DNA from: Treponema sp. UBA6367
GTDB taxonomy: Bacteria; Spirochaetota; Spirochaetia; Treponematales; Treponemataceae
Assembly: GCA_002437725.1 (NCBI GenBank)
Contig: DJRF01000013.1
Location: forward strand, 77,548 to 141,547
Length of the DNA stretch: 64,000 nt
Reading direction: 5' to 3'
Shown here: piece after piece, positions 50,058-58,398 of the stretch
Layout: every line of letters begins with the position of its first letter
Numbering within the stretch: the stretch's first letter is position 1
Notes under the pieces: model-generated
Database searches by the model: none
Told to the model about the DNA's origin: nothing
The model's input: the letters and a program-made list of their open reading frames with translations, nothing else
Translations under genes and position numbers: made by a program

Positions 50058-50063
50058 TTTACT

Positions 50064-51227
50064 ATGCAAACCACAAAACGAGAAATAGAGCCAGAACTAA
50101 AGCGTTGTGCCGAATATTTTCCTGTTGTTACAATATTAGGTCCACGTCAATCCGGCAAAACCACGCTTGCAAAAATGTTTTTTCCATCTTATCAATATGT
50201 GAACCTTGAAGACCCGGAAATTTTTGCGCTTGCACAAAACGATATAAATGAATTTTTCAATCTTTTTAAGGCACCCTTGATTATTGACGAAATCCAACGA
50301 GTTCCTGCCCTGCTAAATAAAATTCAGGTTTTAGTCGATGAAAAAAAACAAAACGGACAGTTCATTCTTACAGGCAGCTTTCAGCAAGGACTGAAATCTG
50401 CAATCTCGCAGTCGCTTGCAGGAAGAACCGCTGTCATAAATCTTCTTCCATATTCTATTTCTGAGCTTTTGCGGATTGGACAGAACCTTTCAAAAGATGA
50501 GTATTTGTATCAGGGATTCATGCCTCTCCATTATTCGGAAAACCAGCCTGTCGATTTGCTTTACCGCTTTTATTTTCAGACCTATGTGGAGCGGGATGTG
50601 CAGTCGCTTTTAAACGTGAAGCACAAAAATCTGTTTGAAAAATTTCTTCGTCTTGTGGCAGGAAGAATCGGCCAGGTTGTGAATTATGAATCGCTTGCAA
50701 ATGACACTGGAGTTTCTTCAACTACAATTTCTGAATGGATTTCAATTCTTGAGTCATCATTTATCATCTTCCGCCTTGAGCCTTACTTTGAAAATTTTAC
50801 CAAGCGGCTTGTAAAGTCTCCGAAAATTTATTTTTATGACACAGGATTAGCCTGCTACCTTTTGGGGATAAAAAACGCGGAGCAGGTTTCACGAGATCCG
50901 CTTATGGGAAATCTTTTTGAAAACATGACAGTCCTTGAAATATTAAAATCGCAGTACAACAAAGGCGAGGAAAAATCACTGTATTATTTTAGAGACAGCA
51001 AAGGTTTTGAAATTGACCTGATAATCCAAAATGGGCGGAGCATTGTTCCAGTTGAAATAAAGGCGGCCTCAACTTTCAACACAGAATTCGCTAAAAATCT
51101 GAAAAAATTTGCAGGATTTGCAAAAAACGCCGAGAATCCTACCGTCATCTACAGCGGAAACCTTGAATGTGAAAGCGACGGTGTAAAATATCTGAATTTC
51201 AAGAACTGCGGAAGTTTGGTGGAATGA
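50064..51227 (+). CDS. AAA_14/DUF4143 ATPase, copy 1
   Basis: 387-aa protein of unknown physiological role. The N-terminal AAA domain has Walker A ILGPRQSGKTTLAKMFFP and Walker B LIIDEIQRVPALLN, then sensor FILTGSFQQGL. A winged-helix-like middle (NYESLANDTGVSSTTISEWI) follows. The C-terminal DUF4143 part ends with a PD-(D/E)xK-like core: KGFEIDLIIQNG and SIVPVEIKAAST. The ATG at 50064 fits the leaderless promoter better than the upstream frame at 50037. Such ATPases are multicopy in Treponema and Bacteroidetes. A pseudogene copy of this gene lies at 52751. Confidence 0.88.
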   Translation: MQTTKREIEPELKRCAEYFPVVTILGPRQSGKTTLAKMFFPSYQYVNLEDPEIFALAQNDINEFFNLFKAPLIIDEIQRVPALLNKIQVLVDEKKQNGQFILTGSFQQGLKSAISQSLAGRTAVINLLPYSISELLRIGQNLSKDEYLYQGFMPLHYSENQPVDLLYRFYFQTYVERDVQSLLNVKHKNLFEKFLRLVAGRIGQVVNYESLANDTGVSSTTISEWISILESSFIIFRLEPYFENFTKRLVKSPKIYFYDTGLACYLLGIKNAEQVSRDPLMGNLFENMTVLEILKSQYNKGEEKSLYYFRDSKGFEIDLIIQNGRSIVPVEIKAASTFNTEFAKNLKKFAGFAKNAENPTVIYSGNLECESDGVKYLNFKNCGSLVE

Positions 51228-51255
51228 TAATGGCACATCTCGTATTTTTAACTCT

Positions 51256-52554
51256 TTACAAAAACATGCACATATAATGCGGAATCGTGATTTTCTTTCC
51301 AAGCTGCCCCACATTGCCATTTATTATTTTGTAGCCATATTTTATTTCATCTTTTTTAAGAAGAGAATCCAAAGATGAAGTACTGCCTTTTTTTGACTTC
51401 ACTTCAATCGGCACAACAGAACATTCTTTTTCAATCAAAAACTCAACCTCGCTAAAACTGTCATCACGCTTAAAATAATAAAGAGGATAATTTTTTTTGA
51501 CTAAAAAATCGGCAATCAGATTTTCGTAAATCCCGCCCTTTACAGTCCCCGAAAGAGAATCTGTAACAACAGCTTCCTTCATTTGATAGCCGTACATGCA
51601 GATTAAAAGCCCTATGTCATTCAGATAAATTCTGAACTGCTCATCCCGAACATAAGCTGCCAGCGGAAATTCTGGCGGAATGCAATTATAACAATAACGC
51701 ACAAGATTCGCATCGCGCAACCAGTCAAGGGAATTTGCATACTTTCGGGCTGTTCCGCCTTTTTCAACCTCGCTATATTTGAATTTTGTATTTTCCTTTG
51801 CAAGCTGGCGCGGAATTGAAAGATAGCAGTTTCTTGCCTTTGGCTTGTCCGCCGTTGAAGCGTATTTTGCGATGTCATTCAAATAATCATTCAGGATTTT
51901 CTGCTGCTCCTCGTGAACCACATTGTAATTGCTTGTCTCAAGAAATTTGTTCACAACCTCAGGCATTCCGCCGACAGCCATAAACTCGCGCAGATACTTC
52001 TGTATAACCTCATTCGTGGATTTTTCAACCGGGATTTTATTGTCAAAGTTTTCTTTCAGGCTTAAAATCGCGCTCTGCTCAATCCCCAAAGCCCAAAGAA
52101 ATTCCTCAAAATCAAGGGAATGCATCTCATACTGCCGCTCATAGCCGACCGGAATAGAAGAAATTTCCTTGTAATTTATTCCAAGAAGAGAACCTGTCGC
52201 AATCACATCAAAAGTTTCATCCTGCGCCAAAAATTTCAAAGCCGTTCTTGCCTGCGGACAAGACTGAATCTCGTCAAAAAAAAGAAGAGTTTTATGCGGA
52301 ATAATTTTTATTCCAGGTTTGCGAAGGGAAATTTCCTTTATTATATTTGGAACATCAAGATTTCCGTCAAACGCGGACTTAAGCTCAGGCTCTTTTTCAA
52401 AATTAAGTTCAACAAAACTTTCATAGTTTTCTTTCCCAAACTGGCGAACAAGAAAAGTTTTTCCAATCTGCCGCGCGCCTTTTATAAGTAGACATTCATT
52501 CTTTTTTGTTTTTCGCCATTCCTCAAGAAAACTGTACGCTCTTCTTTTTAACAT
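51256..52554 (-). CDS. AAA_14/DUF4143 ATPase, copy 2
   Basis: 432-aa member of the same broad family but a different branch. Walker A is LLIKGARQIGKTFLVRQFG, Walker B LLFFDEIQSCPQARTALKFL, sensor VIATGSLLGI. The C-terminus has the nuclease-like pair FSEVEFLIEKE and SVVPIEVKSKKG. The ATG at 52552-52554 is preferred: TTGAAA, 17 nt and CATACT lie upstream, ending 6 nt before it, another leaderless arrangement. Convergent with copy 1, 28 nt apart. Confidence 0.86.
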   Translation of the reverse strand: MLKRRAYSFLEEWRKTKKNECLLIKGARQIGKTFLVRQFGKENYESFVELNFEKEPELKSAFDGNLDVPNIIKEISLRKPGIKIIPHKTLLFFDEIQSCPQARTALKFLAQDETFDVIATGSLLGINYKEISSIPVGYERQYEMHSLDFEEFLWALGIEQSAILSLKENFDNKIPVEKSTNEVIQKYLREFMAVGGMPEVVNKFLETSNYNVVHEEQQKILNDYLNDIAKYASTADKPKARNCYLSIPRQLAKENTKFKYSEVEKGGTARKYANSLDWLRDANLVRYCYNCIPPEFPLAAYVRDEQFRIYLNDIGLLICMYGYQMKEAVVTDSLSGTVKGGIYENLIADFLVKKNYPLYYFKRDDSFSEVEFLIEKECSVVPIEVKSKKGSTSSLDSLLKKDEIKYGYKIINGNVGQLGKKITIPHYMCMFL

Positions 52555-52564
52555 AATCAAAGTA

Positions 52565-52645
52565 TGCAGATTTTTAGAACACTTTTCAAGATTAAAGTGC
52601 ATATTTTTAGAATAATTTTCAAGATATAATTGCAGATTTTTAGAG
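52565..52645 (-). repeat. 33-bp tandem repeats at the promoter of ATPase copy 2
   Basis: TGCAGATTTTTAGAA-type units start at 52565, 52598 and 52631, exactly 33 bp apart, with TTTTCAAGAT shared in the first two. The first overlaps the -10/-35 region of the gene ending at 51256, suggesting iterated operator sites. Confidence 0.8.
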
Positions 52646-52750
52646 TTAGAAAAATAACAAAAGTATCAGAACCGAGGACTCTTTTGCGCCTGAATCTCCA
52701 CGAAACCCTTGAAAACTGATACGAAAACTTTGCCAAAGCCCTCTGACCAA

Positions 52751-52963
52751 AAGCGCGCTTGCAAAAATGATTTTTCCATCTTATCAATATGTGAACCTTG
52801 AAAACTCGGAAATTTTTGAACTTGCACAGAACGATATAAATGAATTTTTAAATCTTTTTAAAGCTCCCTTAATTATTGACGTGTCATCTACAGCGGAAAC
52901 CTTGAATATGAAAGCAACGGTGTAAAATACCTGAATTTCAAGAACTGCGGAAGTTTGGTTTGA
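52751..52963 (+). pseudogene. Deletion remnant of an AAA_14/DUF4143 gene
   Basis: Bases 52751-52880 match codons ~31-75 of the intact copy 1 (CTTGCAAAAATG ... CTTATCAATATGTGAACCTT ... ATTATTGAC). They are joined directly to its last ~80 nt (GTCATCTACAGCGGAAACCT ... AACTGCGGAAGTTTGGT). About 0.9 kb between is deleted, and several substitutions have accumulated. It is a degraded duplicate of the gene at 50064, 1.5 kb beyond its end. Confidence 0.88.
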
Positions 52964-53039
52964 ATGATAATGAAACAAGATTGTAAAAAGATAGAAATTC
53001 TTTTTGAAAATTTTTGTTCAATTCAATTGATATAATCCA

Positions 53040-53771
53040 TTAATAAAATTTTATTCTATTACAATCTTCTAAATATTGTTCTTGCATAGAAATCTTTTTA
53101 TTAAAAAGGCGATTATTAAAATAATGTGTTATAGGAAAATCTGTTCCAAATAGAACTTTCTCTTTTACTTTTGAATTCATAAGTTTTTGAATATTTTCTT
53201 TGCTTGTATATGCAATATCGGATTTTACATTTTTATATTTTTCAAGTATTGCAACCGTTTCTTCAACTGGATTTGAATGGGCAAGAATAACATTTGTATC
53301 TGGAAAATTTTTGAAAAAATCTTCAAATCGATTTGGCATACAACTTTTGTCTTTACCGCAGTGAATTAAAATTGCTTTATTATTATCTATGCAACATTCA
53401 AAAATTTCTTCCAATACTTTTTTATGCTTTGAATTAGAAAAATCCCAGTTTTGTGCAAAAGGATGAAGTTTTACTCCGCAATAATCAAATGCCTTTAATG
53501 CAAATTTTACGCTGATATTTTGCTCTGCATATTTTGGAACATACCAAAGATAAGGTTTTACACAAAGAGATTTTGAAGAAAATTCCTGGGAATAAGCAAT
53601 TTCTTCTTCAACCTTACAAAGTTCCACATCATCACGACAAGACGATGTGGAAGAATAATGAATTTCTGTAACTTTGGTTTTTGGCACAGAAAATTCTATC
53701 GCCCGAAAAACTTCATAAGCATCATAATAAACTTCATTAAACTGCCCGATGTGAATATGATAATCAATCAA
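53040..53771 (-). CDS. Amidohydrolase-like metal-dependent hydrolase
   Basis: 243-aa TIM-barrel hydrolase of the amidohydrolase_2/TatD-like kind. It has the N-terminal metal motif IDYHIHIGQFNE, mid-barrel GVKLHPFAQNWDF, ILIHCGKD, VILAHSNPVEE and C-terminal VLFGTDFPITHY, giving the His-x-His, Lys/His, His, His and Asp ligand set expected. It starts with TTG at 53769-53771, overlapping the stop of the short ORF upstream (TTGA), so it is translationally coupled to it. Substrate unknown; the coupled small acidic ORF is the only partner. Confidence 0.82.
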   Translation of the reverse strand: MIDYHIHIGQFNEVYYDAYEVFRAIEFSVPKTKVTEIHYSSTSSCRDDVELCKVEEEIAYSQEFSSKSLCVKPYLWYVPKYAEQNISVKFALKAFDYCGVKLHPFAQNWDFSNSKHKKVLEEIFECCIDNNKAILIHCGKDKSCMPNRFEDFFKNFPDTNVILAHSNPVEETVAILEKYKNVKSDIAYTSKENIQKLMNSKVKEKVLFGTDFPITHYFNNRLFNKKISMQEQYLEDCNRIKFY

Positions 53772-53917
53772 TTTTTGTCATTCTTTTTTTCTGTATCTTT
53801 CTTTATATCTATTTCAATACATTCATTTTCAGAATCATAACTTGCATCTTCTGGCATAACAATAGTTTCACCATCTATTGTTGCATTTGGTAAATCTAAA
53901 CAATCTTCATCTTACAT
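53768..53917 (-). pseudogene. Small acidic ORF with a stop at codon 2
   Basis: A strong GGAAGG site lies 8 nt before the ATG at 53915-53917, but codon 2 is TAA. The frame then stays open for 47 codons (DEDCLDLPNATIDGETIVMP, EDASYDSENECIEIDIKKDT, EKKNDKN) and ends overlapping the amidohydrolase start. A one-base AAA-to-TAA change would explain it; alternatively translation begins at the internal ATG of MPEDASYD. The product is very acidic with two Cys. Unrecognised. Confidence 0.5.
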
Positions 53918-53955
53918 ATTTTAAACCTTCCAGTTTTTGAATTTTTATTCAATAC

Positions 53956-53996
53956 GTCTAATCAAAAACTTGAACGCAAGTATATCTTGATTAGAC
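53956..53996. repeat. Hairpin related to repeat B
   Basis: GTCTAATCAA ... TTGATTAGAC (perfect 10-bp stem) with loop ACTTGAACGCAAGTATATC resembles the hairpins near 38590-38625 and 43990-44025 in repeat B, with different but paired stem bases. It fills the gap between the small ORFs. Confidence 0.6.
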
Positions 53997-54066
53997 ATTT
54001 TTAAGATTTGAAAAATATAAAATGAAATCTCCCTAAATTCTAAAAAAAACTAGGAGAATAAACTAA

Positions 54067-54252
54067 TTAATCATGTATCCACACATGATTACCAGTTGGG
54101 GACTTACTACATGAACCCGTTCCTGTAGGTCTATAATTATTACCATTCCATGCTCCACAACTTGGATGACACATACAGTATTTACAATACCAATCTCTGT
54201 CAGTAAGTCCTGCAAACATTCCCTTTCCCAACTTAACTGAGTAGCTAGGCAT
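54067..54252 (-). CDS. Cysteine-rich 61-aa protein
   Basis: Small protein with a basic N-terminus (MPSYSVKLGKGMFAGLTD) followed by five Cys and many Gly/Asn/Thr: RDWYCKYCMCHPSCGAWNGN and GTGSCSKSPTGNHVWIHD. Cys and His spacing could bind zinc or form disulfides; a bacteriocin-like or metal-binding role is conceivable but unproven. Its ATG overlaps the stop of the upstream remnant by 8 nt (ATGCCTAG). No ribosome-binding site of its own is evident. Unrecognised family. Confidence 0.5.
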   Translation of the reverse strand: MPSYSVKLGKGMFAGLTDRDWYCKYCMCHPSCGAWNGNNYRPTGTGSCSKSPTGNHVWIHD

Positions 54253-54571
54253 TTTTACATTTTTTGTTATACTCCAACATAAATTTACGCTCATTTTCTG
54301 CGGCACAATCTTTTTTGCTATATGCAAGAACCAAAACAAAATCATTATAAGCACGTTCCGCCCAATACTTTATTGAATAAGAAGCTCCCGTGCACCACTT
54401 TGCTCCTTGACCGCCACAATTAAAAGAATTTACATAAACCGCGCCATTGTACGTTAACATTTGAACAAAAAGATATTCTTCGTTTTCTGCAATTATATAA
54501 AAGCCGCTGTTTTCAAACTGATATTTTATATCTTTTGATTTGTAGTAATCTGCGTAAATTTTGTCAATTGG
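54245..54571 (-). pseudogene. 5'-truncated gene remnant upstream of the Cys-rich ORF
   Basis: An open frame right after a TAG reads PIDKIYADYYKSKDIKYQFE ... CGGQGAKWCTGASYSIKYWA ... FVLVLAYSKK and stops at 54245. No start codon or leader is present, although an internal ATG at 54460 exists. GQGAKWCTG resembles a motif in some phage or plasmid proteins. It is probably the 3' part of a larger gene. Confidence 0.45.
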
Positions 54572-54621
54572 CTAAAAAATGTGGTCAATTTGATTTCTGC
54601 ATTTTAATTTAAAACAAGTTT

Positions 54622-54709
54622 TACAACAATCAAAAGACAAAAAACCTTACAAAACGCCGAAAAATTTTATTACAACTCGCCGAACAAAATCTTTACAAAA
54701 CGCCGAAAA
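54622..54709 (+). repeat. Iteron-like direct repeats upstream of ATPase copy 3
   Basis: TTACAAAACGCCGAAAA starts at 54647 and 54693, with a variant TTACAACTCGCCGAACAA at 54670; spacing is 23 bp each time, about two helical turns. A weaker TTACAAC lies at 54622. The last unit overlaps a TTTACA -35-like box. Confidence 0.8.
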
Positions 54710-54727
54710 GTATAAATAATATAAAAC

Positions 54728-56002
54728 ATGAAAAAATACAATAACAGAATTGTAGATTCTATTTTACAAGATAAACTTGAGGCAAAGGGGGCCGTTCTTA
54801 TAGAAGGTCCAAAATGGTGCGGAAAGACAACTACAGCCTCTCAAAAAGCGGGAAGCATTTTGCATTTGGACAATCCAATAGAAAAAGACCAAAACTTAAC
54901 TCTTGCAAAATTAAATCCGCTAAGACTTCTAAAAGGAGCTGTCCCACGTCTTATAGATGAATGGCAAATTGCTCCAACATTGTGGGATTCAATCAGATAC
55001 GAAGTAGACCAAAGAGGAGAGATGGGCCAGTTCATTCTTACCGGTTCTGCTGTTCCTGCTGATACAAAAGAAATAAATCATTCCGGTACAGGAAGATTTT
55101 CATGGCTTATGATGAGAACGATGTCATTATATGAATCAAAAGAATCAACTGGAGAAATCAGTTTAAAAGAACTTTTTGATGAAAATACAAATGTAGACGG
55201 AGAAAATCCCAATGATATTGAAAAACTTGCTTTTTTGATTTGCCGGGGAGGATGGCCTGGAGCAATAGACTTAAACGAAAAACCCGCGCTGCAACAAGCT
55301 TTTGATTATTTAGAGGGTGTTGCAAAGTCGGATATAAACAGAGCAGATGGAATTGAAAAAAACGAGGAGCGTGTAAGACGAATTATGCGTTCTTTTGCAA
55401 GAAATCAAGGAAGCCAAACGCCAACCACAGCCATAGCAAACGACATTTTGGCAAATGATTCATCAAGTGTAAACGAAGATACTGTTCAAACATACATAAA
55501 GGCACTAAAAAAAATCTTTGTTATTGAAGATATGCCTGCATGGAATCCAAATCTTCGCTCAAAATCTGCAATCAGAACTTCTGACACACGATATTACGTA
55601 GATCCATCAATCGCAAGTGCAAGCCTAGGTCTTGGACCAGAAGATTTGCTGAACGATTTAAACACTTTTGGACTTCTTTTTGAAACCATGTGTGTGCGAG
55701 ATTTACGAATTTTTGCAGAAAGTATAAATGGCACTGTATATCATTATAGGGACAATACAGGGTTAGAATGTGATGCCGTTATTCACCTTAAAAACGGAAA
55801 ATATAGCCTGATAGAAATAAAACTCGGTGGTGACGATTTAATAGAAGAAGGTGCAAAAACTCTTAAAAAACTAAAAGACTGTATTGATACAACCAAAATG
55901 AATAAACCCTCATTCCTTATGGTTTTAACAGGAATTGGAAAATACGCCTACAAACGAGAAGACGGAGTTTTAGTTGTTCCGCTTGGAGTGCTTAAAAATT
56001 AA
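54728..56002 (+). CDS. AAA_14/DUF4143 ATPase, copy 3
   Basis: 424-aa protein of a third branch. Walker A VLIEGPKWCGKTTTASQKAG, Walker B PRLIDEWQIAPTLWDSIRYE and sensor FILTGSAVPADTKE. The DUF4143 part follows, ending with the nuclease-like LECDAVIHLKNGKYSLIEIK. No ribosome-binding site precedes the ATG, and TATAAA boxes lie within 17 nt, so the transcript is short-leadered or leaderless. It sits directly behind the iterons, which may be its own operator. Confidence 0.88.
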   Translation: MKKYNNRIVDSILQDKLEAKGAVLIEGPKWCGKTTTASQKAGSILHLDNPIEKDQNLTLAKLNPLRLLKGAVPRLIDEWQIAPTLWDSIRYEVDQRGEMGQFILTGSAVPADTKEINHSGTGRFSWLMMRTMSLYESKESTGEISLKELFDENTNVDGENPNDIEKLAFLICRGGWPGAIDLNEKPALQQAFDYLEGVAKSDINRADGIEKNEERVRRIMRSFARNQGSQTPTTAIANDILANDSSSVNEDTVQTYIKALKKIFVIEDMPAWNPNLRSKSAIRTSDTRYYVDPSIASASLGLGPEDLLNDLNTFGLLFETMCVRDLRIFAESINGTVYHYRDNTGLECDAVIHLKNGKYSLIEIKLGGDDLIEEGAKTLKKLKDCIDTTKMNKPSFLMVLTGIGKYAYKREDGVLVVPLGVLKN

Positions 56003-56099
56003 AATAGATTTTAATTTTTACATTAGAGGATAAAAACAATATTCCAACAAAAACATATTTAAAATCACACAACAATAAAAAACAACATCAACAAGAAAA

Positions 56100-56132
56100 A
56101 AAACGGCACAGAACAGAACTTTGTGCCGTTTT
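56100..56132. terminator. Bidirectional terminator
   Basis: AAAACGGCACA ... TGTGCCGTTTT, a perfect 11-bp stem between the convergent genes ending at 56002 and 56165, with A/T tails on both sides. Confidence 0.9.
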
Positions 56133-56164
56133 AATGTAAAAATCGATTTTCAGTCAAATTTCAG

Positions 56165-58351
56165 TTATTCCGCATTGCGGGCAAGGCGGAAGCCTATTAT
56201 ATTATATTGATCATCAGAGTTAATGGAGAACTTTTTATCTGGTGCCCAGCATCCACCTTGAACAGTAAATCCATTATGGTAATCAACACACCACTCTCCA
56301 ACATTTCCTTGCATATCATACAGACCATAGCCGTTTGCTTTTTTGGTTGCAACAGGATGGGTTGTATTTTCGCTGTTATTGCCAAACCAAGCTACTTCGT
56401 CAGGATTATCACTACCTGCATATTTAAAATTTTGTCCGCCTTTTACTGCATAGCTCCATTCTTCTGAAGTTAGAAGCCTAAAACCGTTAGCCTCTCCATT
56501 AAGTTGAAAAATTTCATAATAAGGATGCTCACTTTTATTAGGCGCATATCCCCATTCGTTCACATCTGTTTCTCCATCCAAAATATAAACAGCGTCCAAA
56601 CCGCACATCATGCTTAACTTGTTGCAGAAATAAATCGCATCAAAGAAACTTACATTTTCAACAGGATTATTTTTTCCTTTGAATTCACTTGGATTTTCGC
56701 CCATAATTGACTCATACAGTTTTTGTGTTACTTCTGTTTTGCCGATTGAATAATCTTTTCCTGGAATTTTTACCATATCTAAACTGCCGTAATTTGAGCG
56801 GACAATGCGGAAGCCGGTATTGTAGTTCCTGCCGTAGGCATCTTGAAAGTTCCGCCTATTCACCTTGCAGAGGCTATCATAACTGGCCCAATTACCACCG
56901 CAGCTATAGCGGTTGTCGTAACTATCGGAATCCCAACACCACTCATAAACATTTCCGCTCATATCGTACAGTCCGTAACCATTAGGACTTTTCTGTGCAA
57001 CAGGATGTGTCACATCATTACTGTTATCATCATACCAAGCAACTTTATCAATATCATCGCTTCCTGAATAATCGTAATCCTCGTCGCCTTTTGCCGCATA
57101 CTGCCACTCTTCAACAGTAGGCAAACGGTAACCGTCCGTAAAAATATTCTGTGTTATCTTGCCATAAATTTCATCGTAATCGTGCGGCTTGTAATCCCAC
57201 TTACGGACATTAGTTTCTCCGTCCACCGCATAGACAGGCTGCAATCCCTTTTTCGCACTCAGTTTGTTGCAAAAATAAATCGCGTCATACCAGCTTACAT
57301 TTTCAACCGGATAGTTTTTTGTATTCCTTTTAAGATTTTCCAGTTCATCTTCATCAAGATTTTCATTGTCACGGCAGAAATAGCTTGGATTCTTGAACAT
57401 TATTGATTCATACAGTTTTTGCGTTACTTCCGTTCTGCTGATTGAATAGTCTTTGCCCGGAACTTTTACCATGACCAGACTTGATTTTCGAGCCTGTTTT
57501 ACACCAAAGAAAATTCCGCCAGCCAACAGGACGGCACAAACAGAGCCTGCAACAATTGCAATTATCTTTTTTGTTTTTGCACTGAGCGTTTTGCGCGGCT
57601 TTTTCTCTTTTTTGGGCTTTTCTTCTTTTGCGGCAGCTGCCGAAATTTCTTCTGTATTTTGAGCGTCTTCTTGATTTTGAGATTCTACAAATTCATCACT
57701 GAAAGTGTCTTTATAGAATTTTCCCGGCAAAATATAGTTGAACACCGGCGTTATAAAAATGTTATAAATCAATGCGACTCCAGAAAGAATCAAAGAAAAA
57801 ATGACTATGCCATTCCGACTTTCTTCTGTACCAAAATCATACAATTTTGAAGAAATAAAATTCATAAGATATGGCAAGGCAAAATAAAATGCCCAATTTT
57901 GAAAAACTTCCCACTTTCTGCCTTTTATCATTTCCTTAGACTTGTTTATGGCTTCCCTTGCAGTTATATTAGGATTGTCTGCAAGAATAAAGAATGTCAT
58001 GGAATATCTAATTGTGGCTATAATTCCCGGAACAATCAAAAGCAACGACCACAAAAATATTTTTATTCCCCATAACCAGCCGGTACGAAACGCAACACCA
58101 AAGTCATTGAACCCGGAAAAAAGCGTTGAAACTTTCACTTTTTTTGTTCTTACAAGCTGCAAAATCGCACGGTGAAATCCCAAAAACATCGGGCCAAATA
58201 TAATGAACGGTCCAACAACAGTCACGCATGATAAAAGCATAATCAGAGCAAAAAGCGCCCCGATTCCAAACATCTTCCAGTAGCAGCCTTTAATTTTTTC
58301 TTTGGCTGAAGACAATTCATCAATAAAATTATGATTAAAATATTTAGACAT
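56165..58351 (-). CDS. Membrane protein with two formylglycine-enzyme-type (C-lectin fold) domains
   Basis: 728-aa protein. Residues 1-230 are a DUF975-like multi-pass membrane domain (FGIGALFALIMLLSCVTVVG, NPNITAREAINKSKEMIKGR). A charged linker and one more helix (IIAIVAGSVCAVLLAGGIFF) follow. Two FGE-sulfatase domains come next, each opening with a VPGKDYSI or IPGKDYSI motif and TEVTQKLYESIM, and containing PVENVSWYDAIYFCNKLS or a variant, YGLYDMSGNVYEWCWDS and a GFRIVRS or GFRLARN ending. The canonical FGE active-site Cys pair is not seen, so a binding rather than oxidase role is likely. AAGGAG precedes the ATG. The first FGE domain ends in a variable-region-like stretch (56816-56887). 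Confidence 0.85.
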   Translation of the reverse strand: MSKYFNHNFIDELSSAKEKIKGCYWKMFGIGALFALIMLLSCVTVVGPFIIFGPMFLGFHRAILQLVRTKKVKVSTLFSGFNDFGVAFRTGWLWGIKIFLWSLLLIVPGIIATIRYSMTFFILADNPNITAREAINKSKEMIKGRKWEVFQNWAFYFALPYLMNFISSKLYDFGTEESRNGIVIFSLILSGVALIYNIFITPVFNYILPGKFYKDTFSDEFVESQNQEDAQNTEEISAAAAKEEKPKKEKKPRKTLSAKTKKIIAIVAGSVCAVLLAGGIFFGVKQARKSSLVMVKVPGKDYSISRTEVTQKLYESIMFKNPSYFCRDNENLDEDELENLKRNTKNYPVENVSWYDAIYFCNKLSAKKGLQPVYAVDGETNVRKWDYKPHDYDEIYGKITQNIFTDGYRLPTVEEWQYAAKGDEDYDYSGSDDIDKVAWYDDNSNDVTHPVAQKSPNGYGLYDMSGNVYEWCWDSDSYDNRYSCGGNWASYDSLCKVNRRNFQDAYGRNYNTGFRIVRSNYGSLDMVKIPGKDYSIGKTEVTQKLYESIMGENPSEFKGKNNPVENVSFFDAIYFCNKLSMMCGLDAVYILDGETDVNEWGYAPNKSEHPYYEIFQLNGEANGFRLLTSEEWSYAVKGGQNFKYAGSDNPDEVAWFGNNSENTTHPVATKKANGYGLYDMQGNVGEWCVDYHNGFTVQGGCWAPDKKFSINSDDQYNIIGFRLARNAE
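56816..56887 (-). other. Variable-region-like segment in FGE domain 1
   Basis: 24 codons between Asn-Trp and GFRIVRS encode ASYDSLCKVNRRNFQDAYGR and NYNT. It aligns without large gaps to the segment at 59227-59295, sharing the Cys, Val and flanking Gly-Phe-Arg positions but few others. It is less GC-rich than that copy. Confidence 0.5.
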
Positions 58352-58398
58352 AAATTCTCCTTAAAAAACGTCATAAATTGGGTTTGAAGCGGCATAGT

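Noticed and set aside
52565..52645. CRISPR-like or transposon repeats
   Set aside because: Only two and a half 33-bp tandem units, no spacers and no cas or transposase genes; operator iterons fit better.
56165..56300. Third DGR-like variable region at the end of the gene at 56165
   Set aside because: The C-terminal codons there are AT-rich and not NNC-biased, so only the general FGE ending is shared.
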